Positions 43,999 to 55,433 of a stretch of DNA of 64,000 bases are shown here, piece by piece. Position 1 is the first letter of the stretch. Each line of letters starts with the position of its first letter. Source of the DNA: Stagonosporopsis chrysanthemi (taxonomy: Eukaryota > Ascomycota > Dothideomycetes > Pleosporales > Didymellaceae). Both the position numbers and the translations under genes were made by a program. The notes under the pieces are model-generated. The model made no database searches. It saw nothing but the letters and a program-made list of their open reading frames with translations, and was not told the DNA's origin. The stretch covers positions 1 through 64,000 of the forward strand of contig JAFISE010000002.1 in assembly GCA_022560025.1 (NCBI GenBank). The letters run 5' to 3'.

Positions 43999-46536
43999 TT
44001 ATCGATGAACGCTGCGCCGGTTGACGCGCGTGTATAGATTTGTTGACGGAGAGCGTGAGGATCCTACCGGCAACTTGCCATAAACCTGGCGACTACTCCT
44101 AACACCTGCTCGTTGTAATGTCTCCCATTGAGCTCGGTTGCGCACGGGTGGGCAACCCAAAACAGTAGTCGGCATAGCTGAAGGCAAGCGTTCGATTCGC
44201 GATGAGGTGGTTCGACTGGAAAACGCGGAAGGCGGCGCGTTGAAATGTAACGACATATGCTGCTGTCGAAACAGTGCAGGCTGCGTAGGTATATCACGCG
44301 GATACTGCTTGTAAATAACGGGTTCGTTGCGTGAATTGAGAGGCGTATTCATAAACGATAGCCCATTGAGACTGCCTGCCTCATGCGATGCGGCGTTGCT
44401 CTGTAAGACTGGGTGTCTCGGTGAGTGCGAGGCGTCGGAACGATGAGAACTGATCTGGGTTTCAGTGGTCCAGCGCTGTGGTGGCAAAGACGCTTCATGT
44501 TGACTGCGCCCAAAAGGAGAACTTACTACGTTCTGAGCTGGTTGGGCGGAGTGTTGAGGCTGACTTTGGTATGGAGCTCTAGACCCCACAGACGAATCGT
44601 AGTGCGCGCGGTTGAAGAAGCCCTTGGACTTCCCGAGCGGCAAGATACGCTGCTGGCCGTTCGTTGGCCTCGATGGTTCGTTCGGAGATTGGTGAAGGAA
44701 GGCGTGACCCAGTCTCCGACGTTGCTGGCTGCTTGCCTCTTGTGTCTGGTGTCGAGTCTGAGGGGTGCTGATGTTCGGGGTGATGGCGTCTCTAGCTTGA
44801 TACTGACCTGATGCGTTTGTGCGGGGATCCCTCAAGCCCAGCTCGATCCCGTTATCGCATGCAAAGCCATCCATAAGACGCATGTACGATGGTACTGTGG
44901 GTAGTTGCACCGGCTGATTCCCGTGCTGATCGTTACTCGTCTTGACTGGAGAGCCTGCACGGAATGTAAATCTCGATGCATCTGAGTGTGCTCCTATGCT
45001 TTCAAGCAGTTGTGATCGTCGCGACAAGTCTTCAGCTGCCGAAACGCCAGACACGAAAGGTGGTTCGCTGCATATGTCTTGTTGCGGCGAGGACTGCTCA
45101 TTGCTGACACGAGAGTCTGCTGCGTTCTGCCAATGCTCGTTATCGTCCATTTGTACATCACCGTTGTGGCTCTCAGTTTCTTTAGATGACGAACGGCCAC
45201 TTGACAGCTTCTTTCGAATCGTCGGAAAAAATTGTCGGACTGAGCGCATCTTAGATACGTGCTTCGATGGTGGCGGTGGCATCATGTCACGACTGCTCGG
45301 TGACTCGATCGACGTATTGGTCGGCAGAGGAGAATCCATCCTTTGACGTTTCAATGGGCGGTCGCTGGATGTGAACGGATTCGCAGAAGTGTGTGCAGAC
45401 CGTCCGGCAGTGTGAGTTGATGATGATTTTTGGAAATGTCTGTCATCTTCAGCGAAAGCATCAGCTATACCTTCAAGTTCGTTGAAAGCATCGGAATTTA
45501 GCTGCGTGTAGTTGGGGACGGGTTCGAGAGCCATCGCTGCAAAACCTAAAGAAGCCAGCCGTTCCTTCATCTTTGTGTTTTGCCTCATATTCGTCAGTCT
45601 AGGGTCGAAGGAGGATCCGTCCTCTACTCACTCGATCGTCCTGGGAAGCAGCTTCATGTATTGCATTATGGCGGTCTTGTGCTTGCGAAACACTCCCAGT
45701 TCACGCACATCAACTTCCAACGAACGGAACGCCTCAAGGTCAGCATCGAACTGGTCCTTTTCTTGCTCGAGATGCTGGAGTCGTCGCACTTCAACTCTCA
45801 ACGCCTCAACTTCGCTGTTTTGGTTTGCCGCGGCTCGCAGTGACTTGTTGTGATGTTGTAAAGAAATCACTCTTGCATGCTCTTCTGCGGCACGGTGGTG
45901 CAATGCTGCCAGGTTCTGCTCTGTCTGCTTCAAAGCATGTGCGAGCGACTCTCGTGTTTGATAAGATGTTTGGCAGTAGCGAGCGAGCGCTAGGTATTGG
46001 AACTGTGTCATGATCAGCTTAGTCGCCGAAGAGCGACTGGCGGCGTACCCGAAGAGCCTCAATCTCCTTGCTGGGACCGTCTAGGCTCATGGGTGGTGCC
46101 TTGAACCATATTGATGGGATGTCTGGGTCGTGCTCGTCTTTGCTGAAGCCGCGAATGGAGTATAGGTTGCGGACAGTGGTGTCACCGACCTGCTTGACAC
46201 AGTACGGGCACGGTGCTCTAGGCTTTTGACCAGCGGGGTGGAAGGGAGGAGCTGCGCAGGACTCAATTTAGATGAGAGCGCAAGGAGTAGCTGTTAGAAA
46301 CACTCACCACCTCCTTCGATGTGCTTGCCACAAAAGACGTGAGAGCAGCCGCTAAGGTAGAGCTTTGTCACCAGACGGTCATTGGGATTGATGCCATCTG
46401 AAAGGCCCTGGACAGTTTCGTTGTGACCCCCATAGGTATCAGCAAACGTGATGCCACATACAGAGCAGGCATAGATGAAATTGAGAGTGTCAGGATCTTG
46501 TGATTTCGCAGGTGTTGAAGAATCCATGTCGGCCAT
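43999..46536 (-). CDS. RING-type zinc finger/coiled-coil protein (putative E3 ligase)
   Basis: Four exons (minus): 46308..46536, 46049..46251, 45632..46002, 43999..45598; phases 1, 0 and 2 close; 800 aa. An N-terminal RING-like domain: C-x2-C in YACSVCG, C-x-H-x2-C-x2-H in GCSHVFCGKH, and C-x2-C in APCPYC. This is followed by a conserved block (RNLYSIRGFSKDEHDPDIP), then a coiled coil of about 120 residues (HALKQTEQNLAAL...), then about 500 residues of Ser/Pro/Gln-rich disordered sequence. The RING plus coiled-coil order recalls the Zip3/HEI10/RNF212 meiotic E3 proteins, but this is only by architecture. It may act in the nucleus as a ubiquitin or SUMO ligase; that is inference. The last exon's splice join ELTNMRQNTKMK looks natural. 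Confidence 0.8.
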
Positions 46537-46886
46537 TCGAGCGCCGCGGGCGGGGGTGGGGAATAAGTGACGAGCAGTGGCGGCGAGAGCGCACCAGAGA
46601 CAGAAGTCGCTGTGCACGATGCCAAGCCTACGCACCTGCCCAAGTGAAGCACGCGCAAACGGCGAGAAGGCAGTATGTCATGTGACAGAACTTGGACAGC
46701 GAAGAAAGGAAGCACTTGACACCTACCTAGTTGTCACACATCGTGAACAATTGGAACCCTTGGGCAGAAGACGAAAGCAATTGGAAAGGATTCTGACATA
46801 ACATCACTCAAGAAAAAAGGCTGCGGTGGTATTTACAGGCGCTTCCGTGGTCCTCCACACAAACAAGCACGCCGACCTACAATAGC
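46537..46886. other. Intergenic region
   Basis: 350 bp between the start of the RING gene and the stop of the complex I subunit gene, both on minus; no ORF supported. Confidence 0.5.
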
Positions 46887-47594
46887 TTATGCGAACGTCC
46901 TGCAAGGGTAGCTGGAAGGAGATTAGCTTGCGTTTTCAACAAGATATTGAGACAGAATCCACATACCCGCCGCCGTACGATTGCTCCTTCTCCAACTCAT
47001 ATCTCTTGGAACCAGTCTCATTGACGTGCAGACCGCTGGGCAGAGGCGGCATGCCGCCGGCGCTGAGCACATCCTTAGCGAGACCGGTGTTCCTCTCGAA
47101 GGCGACAGCCAGGCCCTTTACACCCTCCTCCTGCGCAGCGACGAGCTGCTTAGATCCAGCCTCACCAATCAGCTCCTGCTTGGGCGCCGCAGCACTGCCA
47201 ACCTCGAGCAGCGCAACAGCATCCGCCTGGGTGACGGTCGAGAGGCGGGGGTATCGTCGTCGCATGTCGCGTTTCCAGTATGGGTTCTCGGCAATGTCGG
47301 CCGCGGGGATTGTGACGGGGTCGTCGTAGGTGGCAGGGTCAAGGCCACCGGGAGGAGGATTGCGGAATTGCGGGTTCAATGGAACACCAGTCGAGCGCTT
47401 GGAGTCGAGAGCAAAGAGCCTGTTGATCGCCGCATAGATTCCTGTGGGCTGCACTGTGTACTTCTATACATGCCGTCAGCAGGCTGCCGTAATTGCGGCA
47501 GTGAGTTGTGGAGGAGGGGCGCAGATAGAGGGAAAGGCGTGCGAGGGAGTGTGTTGCGTACCGAGAACGTGGTGGTGACCTTCTTGGATGCCAT
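46887..47594 (-). CDS. nuo21.3: NADH:ubiquinone oxidoreductase 21.3 kDa subunit (complex I)
   Basis: Exons (minus) 47562..47594, 46967..47463, 46887..46911; phases 0 and 2 close; 184 aa, about the expected 20-21 kDa. An accessory subunit of mitochondrial complex I known from Neurospora. Signatures: MASKKVTTTFSKYTVQPTGI at the start, VPLNPQFRNPPPG, YDDPVTIPAADIAENPYWKRD, and a C-terminal SYGGGYPCRTFA. The last exon is only 25 nt and supplies the conserved PCRTF ending; the first only 33 nt. Short exons at both ends explain why simple ORF reading misses the true ends. Start at MASKK chosen by the family; the frame is open further upstream but with no family match. Confidence 0.92.
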
Positions 47595-48506
47595 TGTGGG
47601 CGGCCCGGTATCGATCGCTGGTTCAGGGAGCGGAGAGGGGCCAATGGGCGGAACTTGTGGTGCTACGCGCGATACGGCGTCGTCGTGAAGCTCGGTGATG
47701 TTCGTGAAGCTCGAAAGCCATCGCCAAGGCGGTACTTGCCGAAATGGGTAAGCGTTGCTACGAGCGCTCTGATTCGTCATCATTGCAACAACATCAACAT
47801 ATGTTGAAGTCAAATTTGACAAATGCCAAAATTCTGTCGATGCAAAGGAGTCAAACTTAATCAACTTCAGAAGTCTTGAAGCCGCATCCTCTCAGAAACT
47901 GCAGCTGTCGATGGTTCTGCATCGCAAGACTGCAACTACGTATACTCTTCACACCAGTGACCTGTCGAACTATAGTGCTTTCAAGTCCCTAGAGACAATC
48001 GAGTTTCATCATGTTCAGCTTGAGCGTCTTCATTGCGAATCGTCCAGAGCATATGGAGGGGTTTTTCCACTCGCAGTTTCGCTGTGACATGTGTTCGTTT
48101 CACCTTGAGAGCTTCAAATACATCGTTGTATCGTGGTCTTCCGAAACACTGTTCGCATGTACAGACGTGAGCTTAAACTAGAGGTGCCAGATTTGAATCA
48201 TCCAAAACACATGAAGGTACCTATGTACATACGAACGCAAGTAGATGGGGGTTTGGATCGCAGTAATAGCTTCAAACACATTGCACAGTCACGGTCAGTA
48301 CATCATATGCAGCATGGAGAGATACAAGAATGAGTGGTCATCAGCTCGGCGCACTGCCGGCGGGGAAAGTTGTATTCATGATATGGCCTGGCCTCGGGCC
48401 TAATAAATCCCAGCACGAGCTCAGGATGCCCACAGGCGGTCTCTCATCGTCCCCCTCTTCCTCCTCTTCCTCATCCTGCTCGTCCTCGTCGTCCTCGTCC
48501 TCGTCC
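47595..48506. other. Promoter of the complex I gene and flank
   Basis: Includes a low-complexity CTC/GTC-rich tract (48439-48512) and the leader of the complex I gene. The open frame upstream of MASKK lacks family similarity. Confidence 0.5.
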
Positions 48507-48512
48507 TCAGTA
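48439..48512 (+). repeat. TCC/GTC-rich low-complexity tract
   Basis: Mixed TCC, TCG and GTC triplets for about 74 bp. The plus strand reads as poly-Ser and the minus strand as an acidic Glu/Asp run in one frame and an Arg/Thr run in another. Confidence 0.8.
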
Positions 48513-48827
48513 TCGGACGCGCATGTCCCAGGCCAGCCTGGTAGCGTCGGAATCCCCCTTGATCAAGTCAGCATTATGTTGTGTGTGCAGAATTGCATAG
48601 GGTAGGATTACCATAGAGGCCCAGTCCTTGATCAGGTCGAGGCGAGCCACAGCCAGCCCTGGAGGCTTCCCAGCGAGCTCCGCCAAGAGGTGGTCTACCT
48701 CCACGTTGGCCTTGAAGGCCCTGGCCACAGCTGGCAGCTGCGCCCAGGGAAGAGGAGGCCCAATGGGCGGTGCGGCAGCGGGGGAGGTGCCGGGGGCGAA
48801 GGAGGAGAAAGAGGTGGTGGTGGTCAT
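48507..48827 (-). CDS. Hypothetical small protein (structure uncertain)
   Basis: Frame from the ATG at 48827 (MTTTTSFSSFAPG) to a stop at 48507; 106 aa. The sequence is protein-like (PLPWAQLPAVARAFKANVEV, HLLAELAGKPPGLAVARLDL). A possible intron exists from a GTAATC donor at 48611 (branch GCTGAC) to an AAG or CAG acceptor, which would alter the C-terminus and could lead into the charged low-complexity tract downstream. I cannot decide between these. No family is recognised, and it stands at the edge of the gene-poor region. Confidence 0.4.
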   Translation of the reverse strand: MTTTTSFSSFAPGTSPAAAPPIGPPLPWAQLPAVARAFKANVEVDHLLAELAGKPPGLAVARLDLIKDWASMVILPYAILHTQHNADLIKGDSDATRLAWDMRVRY

Positions 48828-51800
48828 CTTTGTAAAAACAAGAAATTTTGACGGTTTCTTGTTAGGTCGTGGATGTCCAAAAAGTCGAGAGGGAGCGAGC
48901 CAGCTGGAGGTTTTGTCTATAGCCAAGGGGCCAGTGCGCTCTCGCTACACTACTCACCTTCACCATAGATACTTGAATGAGAGGCAAGGCAGTGGTCCAG
49001 GCGTGATGAACACCTTCTTCCTGTTGAGAACAACAATGGTAACTCGGGCTGTGGCCTTGCAGTTGCGTCTTCGAAGGTTTACGGCAGTGCAACAGGTACC
49101 CCATTGAACAGCCTGGAGAAGCTCGACGTCGCTGGGTACAGCAAGCGTGCGGCTACGAGATGTCTTGTCAGCCTCATACGGCTGTTGCAAGCATACTATC
49201 GTTCTTCAACCTGCCGCAAGGTGGATGGGATGCTGCGGATATAGCTCTTGGAAGATCTGCTTCGGCCTCTAAGATTGAGTCAGGCTGGAGTGAGCCTGGA
49301 TTGCTCAAGATGGACTCCTAGACCAAGCCAACCACACCTTGGAGATGCTATAGTCGATATCATCCAGCGAGTGGATGATTGTAGTCAGGGCCTGTAAATT
49401 TGTATGCCGAAGGAGAGGGCTCTGATTGCTGCGATGTGGGACTTATCCATGACTGCAGCTGGCATAGAGACCACGGTGTAGCCTGCACAGAACTCCCTGT
49501 GCAGGAAGCTCGAGATGCTCAAACCGTACCGGCTCTTCCTTGCGGTTACTGCACTCATGCGATAGCCAAGCAGCATTGATGCTTCTCGCCTTAGTGCAGC
49601 TGCACCCTGGGTGATGCTGGCCCCGCCGGACTGGCATGGTTTTACCAAACACCAACATCGCCGACATCACCACACACCAAACCTGCCTTACGGCAGTGGA
49701 TATGCCTTTCGCGATCATCTTCCGTGGCGTAGAATACGAGTTTCGCGTAAGCACATCCCATGATTTCCTCCTGGCACCTCCGAGCTGTCCGCGCTGGAAG
49801 GCCCGTGAGGCAGCGAAGCTCTGCACTCCATGCTCTGCAACACAACTTTGAGGCTTTTTAATGAGTACTGATGAAGCCACAGTGGCCGCTTTGGGTCGTC
49901 AATGGCGCCGATAATGCCCTCGCCCTGTGGTTCGACGTCGTTCAGCTTGCGGGCGTGCTCACCATCTTTCGAGAGCTATTATTTGGGCGCAGAGATTTTG
50001 CAGTGCTGCAATGATGAGATGCTGTGAGTACCTCCTGGCTGGCCACCTCCAGCATGACGACGACGACAAGAATGGGCCGGGAGATCTGGGCCTGCGCGAG
50101 AAAGTGGCGGCGGCACCGACGAGATCCAGGTAAGCATCGCGGCATTCTCACCGTTCTTCATCCTGTGGGTAGGAATACCTCGAAGGACCTCCAGCGGAGG
50201 TATCGCTTTGCGCTTTCCTTTCTGTCAAAGACGTTGCTGACTGCGTCGAACAGGATCGTGCCGAGCTTCGCGAAGTCGCCGCCCTTCAAATATCATCACC
50301 CACTTCCTGCCCGCCGCGGACACCACGGACCAATATAGCTGCTCGCAAACACCACAAAGCAAGCCTGGCACCTGATGGGGAAAGGCAGAAGCAGAGCAAG
50401 GAAGACATGGTGTTCAAACCTCGGAAGGATGTTCCGCGAAGCGAAGCGGGGCCCGCATGAACGCTCAACCGTGGAACCGGACCGTCCAACCCAGCAGAGG
50501 TCCATCTCTTTCTCGTTAATCCTCATTATTACGTATCTTCGGGAGGCATTGAGGGACCGTTGGCGCTGATGAAGATTGAAATGAGGCTGGAACAATCAGC
50601 AAAAGGCCATCGCGATGCCGTCGTCGACAACCTCAGATGAAACTTACCTCAGCACATATAAGAAGAACGCACACCCATGGTCGAGAGGGGGGCTGGAAGC
50701 TTGAAAGAGCTAGATTTGGATGAAACGTAAGCTCCTATGAAGATGGACTGTGTTTGAGAGGATGTCCATTGCGACACCAACACACAAGCACACCGATATC
50801 AGCGTCGACACCCATCATGCCAAAAGCGAAGAGTCATAGTCCATTACCCGCTGACCTCCACTCCCTCTCCACCGCTCTGACTTCTTTCCAGGCAAGATCA
50901 GGAAGGACGGACTCCTCGGAGCGCTCGTTGGTTGGTGAATCGGTACCGGAACAGAGATCAGGCTGAGGTTCATCCTCGTGTCCAACGGCTCACCAACCAA
51001 CGCGCGCCCCGCCGCAGCCATGTCGAAGCGGTTGATGGCATCCCTAAACGAGCTCGCATTGCGGACCCAATGCCTCAAACCGCCCGACACGGCTGTGAGG
51101 AGACCGTCAACCAATACAAACATCTTATCTTCTAACCACGGCTCGCCACAGCCACGTCGAAGCGATTGATAGCATCCCTGAACGAGCCCGCATCGCGGAC
51201 CCAATGCCTCAAATCGCCCGACATGGCTGTGGGGAAACCGTCAACCGCTCCGAAATATAGCGGGCAGGCTGAACGGCTTCCGCTTAGCCTGACCGGCAAT
51301 ATATCCGCCGGCCAGACACCCATCCGACATGGCGTTGCTATTATTGGGTGGTATATCACCCACAACGCATATGTCGGCCTCAAGGTCACGCCCCTGCATC
51401 CCGCGTGAACCAGTCGTCCTCTCCTCATGATGTTAAGAAGGACGTCCCCCCGCAGGTATGACCCTTTGGGTTGAGAAGGTTGCCGAGCCAATGGTTTCCG
51501 AAAAGAAAGCCTTCGAGAGTGTGCTGTTCATAGCCTTTGTTGAACTGGGTGATCGCGTCCAGCCGAAGTTATGCGAAAGCTGCGCGTTGTGTCAGTCAGT
51601 GATCATGTGCTTGTCAATGGCAAGAACTGGGGCACAAACGTTGGCAACGTAGATCTGTCTGTGACAGGCGCTTGGAACGCCACCGTGGAAGCCGTCGCGG
51701 CCCACGCAGCCTTTATTTTCCCATCTGCGCTAGGATCTTTGGTCGTTGAAATAAGACTCGGTCTCTCAATCGCCGCAATTGTACGCGTGGCTGCCCACAG

Positions 51801-53789
51801 GGTTCTGGATGCTGAGCGTTGCAGCGACATTCTGGGTTTGCTGCTGTGGCATATTCCACGATACCACAGTCCTACATGCCGAAGTGAGTTAGCATCCATC
51901 TTTCTCACGACCAAGATGAGATGTGGTCATTACCTTTGAAATTCCCTTCCATTGCAACAACTCATCGGCGAAGACCAAAAGGCGCTGCTCTCAAAGCCGC
52001 CGCGCAAGATATTGGACTCCTTGAATCGAGGCTCGGCCTCTCGATCTTCGCGGATGTACACGAAGCTTCGGCATATTCCAGGATAGGAGAGACTCTATCG
52101 CAAGTTAGAAAGAGTAGCAACAGCAACGAAAAGCAGGCATACCTGTCCGCGACCTTCGCATAGGTACACGATATCATCTTGATCCTCGTCTTGGTCCAGT
52201 GGCGGAGACGTAAACCCGTGCGTTTTGGAACTGGATGTTCAGAGGCTGGTCTCCGAGAATCTGCCTGTCTTGTTTAAGGTCAATTCAGCTCTGGACATGA
52301 AAAGGAGAGAAGCAAGTTTCGCAATGCCGTCGGTGCTCTTTGTGATCAACATGGAGATCATCACATCGCATTGCGAGGTTCGATGTGACAGACCACAACG
52401 GAAGATTCGGCGTTGATGTCGATGTTGAAGTCAAGTGTCTTACCAAAGCCGCGCCAAAGAAGTACATGGGAGAACACAAAAGATGACTTACCACCGATAT
52501 AGTTGGACTATGATGCAGAACGGACCTCGCTGCAGCATCCAGGTCATAACCAGCTCCATAGCCATATGAAGCTCCAGATCCAGCGCTGGCGAAGAAATGG
52601 CACGTAAACCTCCGAGTCAGGCATTCAATCTCGGATGGGGGTTGCAGGGAGAGGCGGTAGTGGACGAGTGCAGTGTCGAAAGGATGGAGCCGGCGGACGA
52701 AGGACGAGCTTTATAGCAGAGCCCCACCCTGTTGGCGCGCCTCCGCTGTGCAAACATGCCGTGACTGCGGATTCACGATTACTCCCGCCCTGCTCAACCG
52801 GCGATGCAACACCGCAGGAGTGAGTAAACGCCACCTGGAAAGTCGGAGGAGGATGCCACGAGCTTTACCATCCTCGCCATGCCCGTCTCGTAGAGACCGG
52901 TAGGTTGCGTCTTGAGGTATCAACCGGCAGGCACGAGCATTTTAAGGAGCTCATCGCAACGCCAGGGGCACGGGCCCGGGCATTACGACAGCGTAGCGCA
53001 GGGGAGCATCGAGAGTGACGTCGTGGTTCTCACAGATGCGGTGCATCAGGGAGGATAGAGCAGCACCACCGGAATCCATCACGATGCAAAAGTGGGAGCT
53101 GGGCACCAGAGTCTCTACGCTTCTTTTGGCATCCATTTCGAGACACTTGGTGCTCATATGGTGGAGCTACAGCAACACGAGCGTAATTCCTGCGACGCTG
53201 CCGTGGTAACAACAGGGGTGGGTCCGCCGCAACACCAGGAACAACCGGTGAACGCGGCCGAGAATATTCTCGATAGCTCGGCTGACGATACGGTATGGTG
53301 TGGTATCACGTCGAGGACACTCTGAGAGCTACAGAGAGTGTCAGACCTTCTTGCTGCTTTTTTTTGAGATATCTCGCCTCCTCTCATGTTGCCTTTGTGG
53401 AGATTGAGCATTGTAGACCTGGGTGGTCTCTGACGGCCTGCCGCACAATGCATGGCCTCGGCAAGCAACAGCGAAGTAACACGGCGGCGTTGTGCATAGT
53501 GTGGTCAGCTCGTCCATAATCACTTTCAACAGTGTCATTGAGAGGATCCGTTCTTGATACTCGGGTGCAGCTGTGTATCTCAGCTCGTGAGCGAAGCTCC
53601 CCAATGCCGTACCTTTCACACTCCTTGCGTGTGGGCGACCTGCACAGGCGATCTGAGTGACACCCGGCCGCAAGCCGCTGATCATTAATCGACTTCGACC
53701 AACACCATCAACCTTCTCAGCTTCCTCAACCTCCTTAAGATCCTCGAATTCGTCGTCCCCGCGAGACAGTGCTCTTCGATCCACTCACG
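48828..53789. other. Gene-poor region with degenerate coding traces
   Basis: Nearly 5 kb without a supported gene. Short protein-like fragments occur on both strands (for example about 52340-52484 plus, 52951-53157 minus with an ATG, and 53158-53325 plus with an ATG) but none joins by splicing. It holds the 102-bp tandem duplication at 51011-51246. The pattern suggests relics of duplicated genes altered by transitions. Confidence 0.5.
51011..51246. repeat. 102-bp tandem duplication differing only by transitions
   Basis: Copy 1 at 51011-51112 and copy 2 at 51145-51246 align without gaps over 102 bp, separated by 32 bp. I count 11 differences, all C/T or G/A; no transversions. On the minus strand both copies encode a similar 34-residue segment containing LRHWVR and FRDAINRFD. 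This is the pattern left by RIP on a duplicated sequence. Confidence 0.85.
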
Positions 53790-54126
53790 ATGCTGGACGC
53801 GTCCAACGACCGCAACACCGCAGACTTTAAGCCCACCCGCTAGGTCCACGGAAAGCTTACAGGCGCGATAGGTGCGACGATGAGACAGAAATACATCGAG
53901 GACATCGGGATTGAAGCATAGTGTCACTACGACGACTGTACGCATCAGGCGCACGAGGAGCAACATGCGATCGCCGAGCAGCGTCTAGAGTGGCACGGAA
54001 TCGAGATTACAGCAATGCTTGGTAAGTTTCCACAAGGAGCGGGATATCTTCAAGCTGACCCCTCTAGCTGCTGTTGCACTCTCCATCCCCTTTGCATTCC
54101 GGGCGATCTGGGCTGCATTGCAGTGA
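53790..54126 (+). pseudogene. RIP-inactivated gene for a small tail-anchored protein
   Basis: Exons 53790..54021 and 54068..54126, phase 1 intron of 46 bp (GTAAGT, branch GCTGACC, CTCTAG); 96 codons in one frame from the ATG (MLDASNDRNTADFKPTR). Two in-frame TAG codons interrupt it, at 53841-53843 and 53919-53921. The frame is otherwise continuous and protein-like: VHGKLTGAIGATMRQKYIED before, CHYDDCTHQAHEEQHAIAEQ after, then a C-terminal hydrophobic helix AAVALSIPFAFRAIWAALQ. TAG from CAG needs one C-to-T change in CpA, the context RIP prefers. The phase 1 intron and the 59-nt last exon coding the helix are the same as in the next gene, so both probably descend from one ancestor. Confidence 0.7.
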
Positions 54127-54637
54127 AGACATCACACTCGCGAAAGGCATTGAAGCTGGAGACACGATCTCCTGTACCAGCCTCCAAGATGATTCTTTCG
54201 GTGGTGCAGAAAAGACCCGACGGCAACGACCTTGAGACCGCTCTACCGATGTGAACCCTCGAACGCAGGTTGGGTTTAGAGTCTCTTTGATACCACATCG
54301 TGAAAGCAGCAACGAGCTACAAATTTCTCACACAGTTGGATGCAATAGATACATATTGCAAGCTGCAATTGGCTGACAATGTTCGAGTCTTGCGTGTAAT
54401 TCTTGTCTGGCACAGTGAAGCGCGGTTTGCACACTTATCCCATTTCGCACCCTTCGCTAGCGCCTTTGCTAGCTTCCATAAATACACTGTCCTGACCTCC
54501 TCTACTTTTCTTACAGCTTCAGAAGCAATCTCCACCATCCGGCTCCACTTCCTCAACTGTAAGTGTTCAGACTGATCTTTAGCCCTTGTGCTAGTCCAAA
54601 TACTAAATCACTCCGTCCAGCTCCAAACACAACCACA
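54127..54637. other. Leader and promoter of the tail-anchored gene
   Basis: A probable 5' UTR intron lies at about 54560-54620: a GTAAGT donor after CTCAACT and a CCGTCCAG acceptor 17 bp before the ATG at 54638. No other gene seen. Confidence 0.45.
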
Positions 54638-55148
54638 ATGTTCCCAAATACCACGTTCCCCCCCACTGAGGAGGAGTTGCGCCGCCGCCGCAAGGACGCC
54701 GAGCATCTCGCATCCCTGCAGCAAGAGCAGCGCTCCGAGGAGCATCGAGGACAGGGCTCTGCGGTTCGTGAGCGCCGCCGCCCCAAACCAGAGCTTCCCG
54801 GGGCAATCTTTGTTCGAAACGAATTGTCATCAACTGCCTTCAAGCAAAGCCCTGTCCAGGCGCAAGATTCAGCTTGGACTCGTCTGCAAGGTCACGATCA
54901 GGTCCAAGCCGGGGCTCAACCTCAAGATCAGCCTCAGTCTCCTACAGAGCGCTGGGAGCAAGTCCCTCTCGGCATCTGGCTGATGAACGAGATTGGCGAC
55001 GCGCTCACTATTGGCAGCGACTTCGCCTTCTGGAGTGAGTCCTCCTTAGAACCGTATTTCGCTTCTGGATAATTACTGACAACATGCAGCCGGCCTAGTC
55101 ATCATCGTCATCTTTCTTGCTGGATTGATGTTCTGGTTCTCCGAGTGA
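54638..55148 (+). CDS. Small tail-anchored protein, unknown function
   Basis: Exons 54638..55034 and 55090..55148, phase 1 intron (GTGAGT/ATGCAG); 151 aa. The N-terminal 130 residues are hydrophilic: an Arg/Glu-rich helix (EEELRRRRKDAEHLASLQQE) then Gln/Pro-rich sequence, then SERWEQ-like residues before the membrane. The last exon (59 nt) codes one hydrophobic helix (GLVIIVIFLAGLMFWF) ending with SE: a C-terminal tail anchor with almost nothing after it. Such proteins insert post-translationally into the ER or outer mitochondrial membrane by the GET or related route, which is inference. Middle member of three tandem tail-anchor genes. Confidence 0.65.
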
Positions 55149-55433
55149 TTCACTCGAGTCCTCCGCGCCGGAACTAGACGGCTACACAATGCGTATGGAA
55201 GCGGCGAAAGGCCTCCTGGGAACTGTCAGGGGGAAGAATGATACCCGCTGCGCACAGTGAAGGCAGCAAACACAGTGAAGAAACAGTCACGAGGGGGAGG
55301 TCAGGAGGATGTATTTAGCTTCTCTCGTGCTTTTACAAGGCTTTCCATAAAACTTCAACTACGAATACCCGACCTGTCAACTACTCAACCTATCAAATTG
55401 TCAACCATATTGCTCAGTCAGTCCATTGATGAA

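Noticed and set aside
43779..44037. Two short plus-strand frames
   Set aside because: They overlap the 3' end of the RING gene on the other strand and show no codon bias or motif.
49636..49851. 71-aa frame with an ATG on plus
   Set aside because: Lies in the degraded region, has no family features and no clear transcription signals.
52951..53325. Divergent pair of short ATG frames sharing the palindrome CATATG at 53155-53160
   Set aside because: The shared palindrome makes both starts trivial; neither product is recognisable and both overlap other frames.
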